Shown piece by piece: positions 6,588-8,984 of a DNA stretch of 8,984 nt. Source of the DNA: CALDCK01 sp050618055. Its GTDB lineage: Bacteria > Myxococcota_A > UBA9160 > SMWR01. The stretch lies in the NCBI GenBank assembly GCA_050618055.1, contig JBNLVK010000271.1, positions 1 through 8,984 on the forward strand, given 5' to 3'. Each line of letters starts with the position of its first letter. Positions within the stretch are counted from its first letter, which is position 1. The notes beneath the pieces are model-generated. The model had not been told where the DNA came from. It was given only the letters and a program-made list of their open reading frames with translations, and made no database searches. Both the position numbers and the translations under genes were made by a program.

Positions 6588-7847
6588 CTACTCCACGTAG
6601 CCCAGCGCGCGCAGGCGATCGAGCCACACCTCGCTCTCCTGCCGGGGCCCCGCAGCGGACTCCCGGGCGGAGAGCTCGCGGGTGAGCGTCTCGACGCGCC
6701 GGCGGTGGGCCTCGACCACCTCCGGATGGGCCGCCGCCACGTCCCGCGTCTCGCCCGGGTCCTCTTCCAGGTCGAGCAGCAGCAGCGGGCCGTCCCGGCG
6801 GCGCAGGCTCTTGAAGCGCCCGCGCTGGTAGGTCTGGTAGGCGAGCTCGGTGAGGAAGACCTCGTCGGCCCGGAGGTCCCGCGTCGCCGGGGCGTCGCTG
6901 CTCCCGTCGGCCAGGCCGCGCAGCAGGTGGAACAGGTCCTCGCTGCGGGGGAACGCGGGCAGCCGCGACGCGTCCACGCCCACCAGCACCAGGGGCACGT
7001 CGAGCACGCCGCGGAACGACGGGTTCCCCAGGTGCAGCGGCGTCGCCTCGGTGACGTGGCTCTCGCCTCCCAGCATCTCGCCGTGGTCCGACGCCAGCAC
7101 GATGCGCATGCCCTCGAGCAGTCCGGCCGCGTCCAGGCTCTCGAGCAGGTCGCCGATGCCCCGGTCCATCTCCTCCACGGCCTCGGCGTAGCTCATGTCG
7201 CGGTACAGCCAGTCGTGTACGTCCAGGTAGTGGACGTAGAGGAAGAGCGGCGCGTCGCGCGGCAGGTCGGGTAGTACCGCGCGCAGCGCGTCGTTCACCT
7301 GCCGCCAGGTGCGCTGGCGCGCCGCCCGCTTCGCCTTCTTCTTGCCCACCACGCCCACCTCGCGCCAGACGTCGAAGCCGCGGGAGAAGCCGGCCGGATC
7401 GAAGAGCAGCGCGTTGGCGACGACGCCCACCGTGGTGCGACCGCTCGCGCGCATCACCTCGCCCAGCGTGGCGACCGTGTCGGGCAGGCAGCGGCCGGGC
7501 ACGTGCCGTTCGGCGAAGCGTGCCATGCCGCAGGACGCGGCCGGCTTCCAGTCGAGGGGCTTCGCCGGGTCGCCGGTCTCCAGGCTCGGCGTGCGACCGG
7601 TGAACAGCGCGCCCATCGACATGGTGGTCTGGTGGAAGCTGGCCGTCAGCGCGTGCACCGATCCGCGCGCGGCCAGGGCCGCCATGTGGGGCGTGTCGGT
7701 GTCGCCGCCGAACATGGGCAGGTGGTCGCGCCGCAGGGTGTCGACCAGCACGAGCAGCGTGCGGTCCGGCGGCTCCGGCGCGGCGGGGTGGCAGCCGAGC
7801 GCGAACGCCGCGAGCGCGCCGAGCAGCAGGGTGGTTCGGGTCCGCAT
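6588..7847 (-). CDS. Sulfatase-fold (alkaline phosphatase superfamily) lipoprotein with Thr nucleophile
   Basis: A 419-residue putative lipoprotein. The N-terminus is a signal peptide ending in the lipobox ALGC, with lipidated C19. The sulfatase fold follows: LLVLVDTLRRDHL (31-43) with metal ligand D36, the nucleophile segment QTTMSMGALFTG (73-84), VHYLDVH (205-211), ASDHGEMLGGESH (252-264) with metal ligands D254 and H255, and the family ending LRALGYVE (412-419). The Cys/Ser of classical CxPSR formylglycine sulfatases is replaced by T74. Thr here is typical of the TxPSH subclass and of phospho-transferring relatives, but the usual Pro and His/Arg are both Met in this protein. It may therefore be a phosphatase or phosphotransferase, or an atypical sulfatase. 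A basic patch (KKKAKRAAR, 169-177) lies before the metal-binding half. The ATG directly abuts the upstream TAG; GGGGGA (7851-7856) serves as Shine-Dalgarno. It is co-transcribed with the glycosyltransferase. Confidence 0.9.
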   Translation of the reverse strand: MRTRTTLLLGALAAFALGCHPAAPEPPDRTLLVLVDTLRRDHLPMFGGDTDTPHMAALAARGSVHALTASFHQTTMSMGALFTGRTPSLETGDPAKPLDWKPAASCGMARFAERHVPGRCLPDTVATLGEVMRASGRTTVGVVANALLFDPAGFSRGFDVWREVGVVGKKKAKRAARQRTWRQVNDALRAVLPDLPRDAPLFLYVHYLDVHDWLYRDMSYAEAVEEMDRGIGDLLESLDAAGLLEGMRIVLASDHGEMLGGESHVTEATPLHLGNPSFRGVLDVPLVLVGVDASRLPAFPRSEDLFHLLRGLADGSSDAPATRDLRADEVFLTELAYQTYQRGRFKSLRRRDGPLLLLDLEEDPGETRDVAAAHPEVVEAHRRRVETLTRELSARESAAGPRQESEVWLDRLRALGYVE

Positions 7848-8984
7848 CTATCCCCCGGGCACGAGCACGTCGAGGGTCTCCACGATGTGCGATTCGGGCA
7901 GGGCCTCTCCGACCATGCGCCAGCGTCCGGTCATCACCTTGGGGCCGATCGGCGGGAACCAGAGCATCTGGGTGAAGACCAGCGCCGCGACCAGCGCCGC
8001 GCCGGCCGATGCGGCCAGTCCCAGCGTCCGGGCGCGGGCGCCCAGCGCCCCCACGCCGCGCACGAAGAAGAGCGTCGCCGGCACGGCGACGGGCAGCAGG
8101 TAGATGGCCTTCGGCGCGCCGATCGTCGGTGAGACGAAGGTGAAGCCCACGAACGCCACCAGCCCCGCCCAGGCGCTGGCGACCAGCGGCGCGTCCGGTG
8201 CGCGGCCGCGCGAGCGGATCGCCTCGCGGGTGGCGCCGGCGAAGCCGGACAGCAGGAGCAGCGTCGGCACGATCCCCAGCAGCACCAGCAGGCGCCCCGC
8301 CGCCACGCCGTCGGCGTGGAAGCGCGCCGGCACGCGGTGTCCGAAGGCATCCCACCAGGCCGAGGCGTAGGCCAGGGCCCAGACGTTGGTCATGGTCTCG
8401 TTGCGGCGGGGCGGCGGCGGCGGCGGGCTGCCCGGCACGTGGTGGATCGACGGACGCCACAGCGCGCGCGGGTCGATCCACAGGTAGTCGGTGACGCGTC
8501 GCTCGCGCACCACCTGGCTCGCCTCGGCGTAGGCCGCGACCGGCTTGTCGCGGTTCAGCGGCAGCGGATCGCCGGTGAGCACCAGGTTGCGGATCGTGAC
8601 CGGTGCGGCGATGGCGACGGTGACGGCGATCAGCAGGAGCCCCGCGCGCCAGCCGCGAGCGTCCAGGTCCAGGCGCAGGAACGGCACCGCGGCGCCGGCC
8701 AGCAGGAAGACGGTGTTCACCTTGGTCGCGATCGCCAGGCCGATCAGCGCGCCGGCCAGCAGGGCGCTGCGCAGGCGCGTCGGATCGCGCTGCAGCGCCA
8801 GGATCGGCAGGAACGCCGCCGCCGCGATGCCGGCGGCCAGCGCCTCGTTGCGGATCATGGCCGACGTCATCTGCACGCACGGAACGAGCAGCAGCAGGGC
8901 GCTGGCGACGGTGGCCACGCCGACCCCCGCGCGCCGGCGCGCGAGAAGGACGGCCACGGCCCCCATGCCGAACAGCGCGACGCC
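7848..8984 (-). CDS. GT-C membrane glycosyltransferase (GT39/ArnT-like), 5' end outside the window
   Basis: A polytopic inner-membrane protein; 378 residues are visible and the frame stays open to the right edge. An internal ATG at 8966 is probably not the start, because GVALFG continues the hydrophobic helix upstream of it. Family-type features are SAMIRNEALAAG (41-52), matching the N-[ED]-A-L-A motif of this group, GLAIATKVNTVFLLAG (82-97), the RNLVLTGDPL motif (132-141) and PKAIYLLPVAVPATLF (291-306), plus about eight further hydrophobic helices. Such enzymes use polyprenyl-phosphate sugars to glycosylate lipids, glycans or proteins on the outer face of the inner membrane. A loop carries a run of prolines (187-192) encoded by a GGC-rich stretch. 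The TAG is immediately followed by the ATG of the sulfatase-like gene, with no gap, so the two form one operon. The sugar donor and acceptor are unknown. Confidence 0.85.
   Translation of the reverse strand, partial: GVALFGMGAVAVLLARRRAGVGVATVASALLLLVPCVQMTSAMIRNEALAAGIAAAAFLPILALQRDPTRLRSALLAGALIGLAIATKVNTVFLLAGAAVPFLRLDLDARGWRAGLLLIAVTVAIAAPVTIRNLVLTGDPLPLNRDKPVAAYAEASQVVRERRVTDYLWIDPRALWRPSIHHVPGSPPPPPPRRNETMTNVWALAYASAWWDAFGHRVPARFHADGVAAGRLLVLLGIVPTLLLLSGFAGATREAIRSRGRAPDAPLVASAWAGLVAFVGFTFVSPTIGAPKAIYLLPVAVPATLFFVRGVGALGARARTLGLAASAGAALVAALVFTQMLWFPPIGPKVMTGRWRMVGEALPESHIVETLDVLVPGG
8403..8428. repeat. Short GGC trinucleotide run inside the glycosyltransferase gene
   Basis: Repeated GCGG/GGC units encode the six-proline run in an extracytoplasmic loop (residues 187-192 of the visible part). 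Such tracts can change length by slippage in steps of three bases without breaking the frame. No sign of a frameshift is visible. Confidence 0.4.

Noticed and set aside
6523..8880. 785-codon leftward frame crossing both the glycosyltransferase and sulfatase-like genes
   Set aside because: It is an Arg/Ala/Pro-rich out-of-frame reading of two genes whose own frames contain clear family motifs.

Overview
The window is very GC-rich (roughly 70% by eye, with strong G/C at third codon positions) and densely packed. It carries bacterial genes with Shine-Dalgarno signals, a tRNA with encoded CCA, a lipoprotein signal, a divergent MBOAT/SGNH pair and a sulfatase-fold protein ending in LRALGYV. This style fits a high-GC environmental Gram-negative such as a Myxococcota/deltaproteobacterial or similar lineage. 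That placement is an inference from gene content; nothing here fixes the taxon.

Region 1 (1-2050) is ion transport around a tRNA. The N-terminal third of a P-type cation ATPase runs leftward off the window edge. A complete tRNA-Ser(UGA) at 1089-1176 separates it from a rightward six-helix, voltage-sensor potassium channel with an unusual C-terminal zinc ribbon.

Region 2 (2051-4025) is a compact regulator/enzyme operon. A perfect 15-bp inverted repeat fills the whole 38-bp gap between the channel stop and the start of a TetR/WHG repressor. The same bases hold a plausible promoter placing transcription start at or next to the ATG, so the repressor is probably autoregulated and made from a leaderless mRNA. 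Its stop overlaps (ATGA) the start of an intact four-histidine carotenoid/lignostilbene-type cleavage oxygenase.

Region 3 (4032-8984) looks like a cell-envelope or polysaccharide modification block. An AlgI-like MBOAT O-acyltransferase (leftward, TTG start) and a DUF1574/SGNH-like membrane-anchored partner (rightward) diverge from a 33-bp gap. A leftward pair follows: a GT-C polytopic glycosyltransferase, cut at the right edge, whose stop directly abuts the ATG of a sulfatase-fold lipoprotein with Thr at the nucleophile position. Acyl transfer, esterase-like chemistry, sugar transfer and a hydrolase/transferase of the alkaline-phosphatase superfamily would make a coherent glycan-decoration set, but the substrate cannot be read from the sequence.

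No transposons, CRISPR arrays, phage genes or clear pseudogenes were seen. There is no gene-free stretch longer than about 115 bp. The most unusual signals are the operator/promoter palindrome, the channel-zinc-ribbon fusion, the altered nucleophile motif of the sulfatase-like protein and the divergent arrangement of the MBOAT/SGNH pair.
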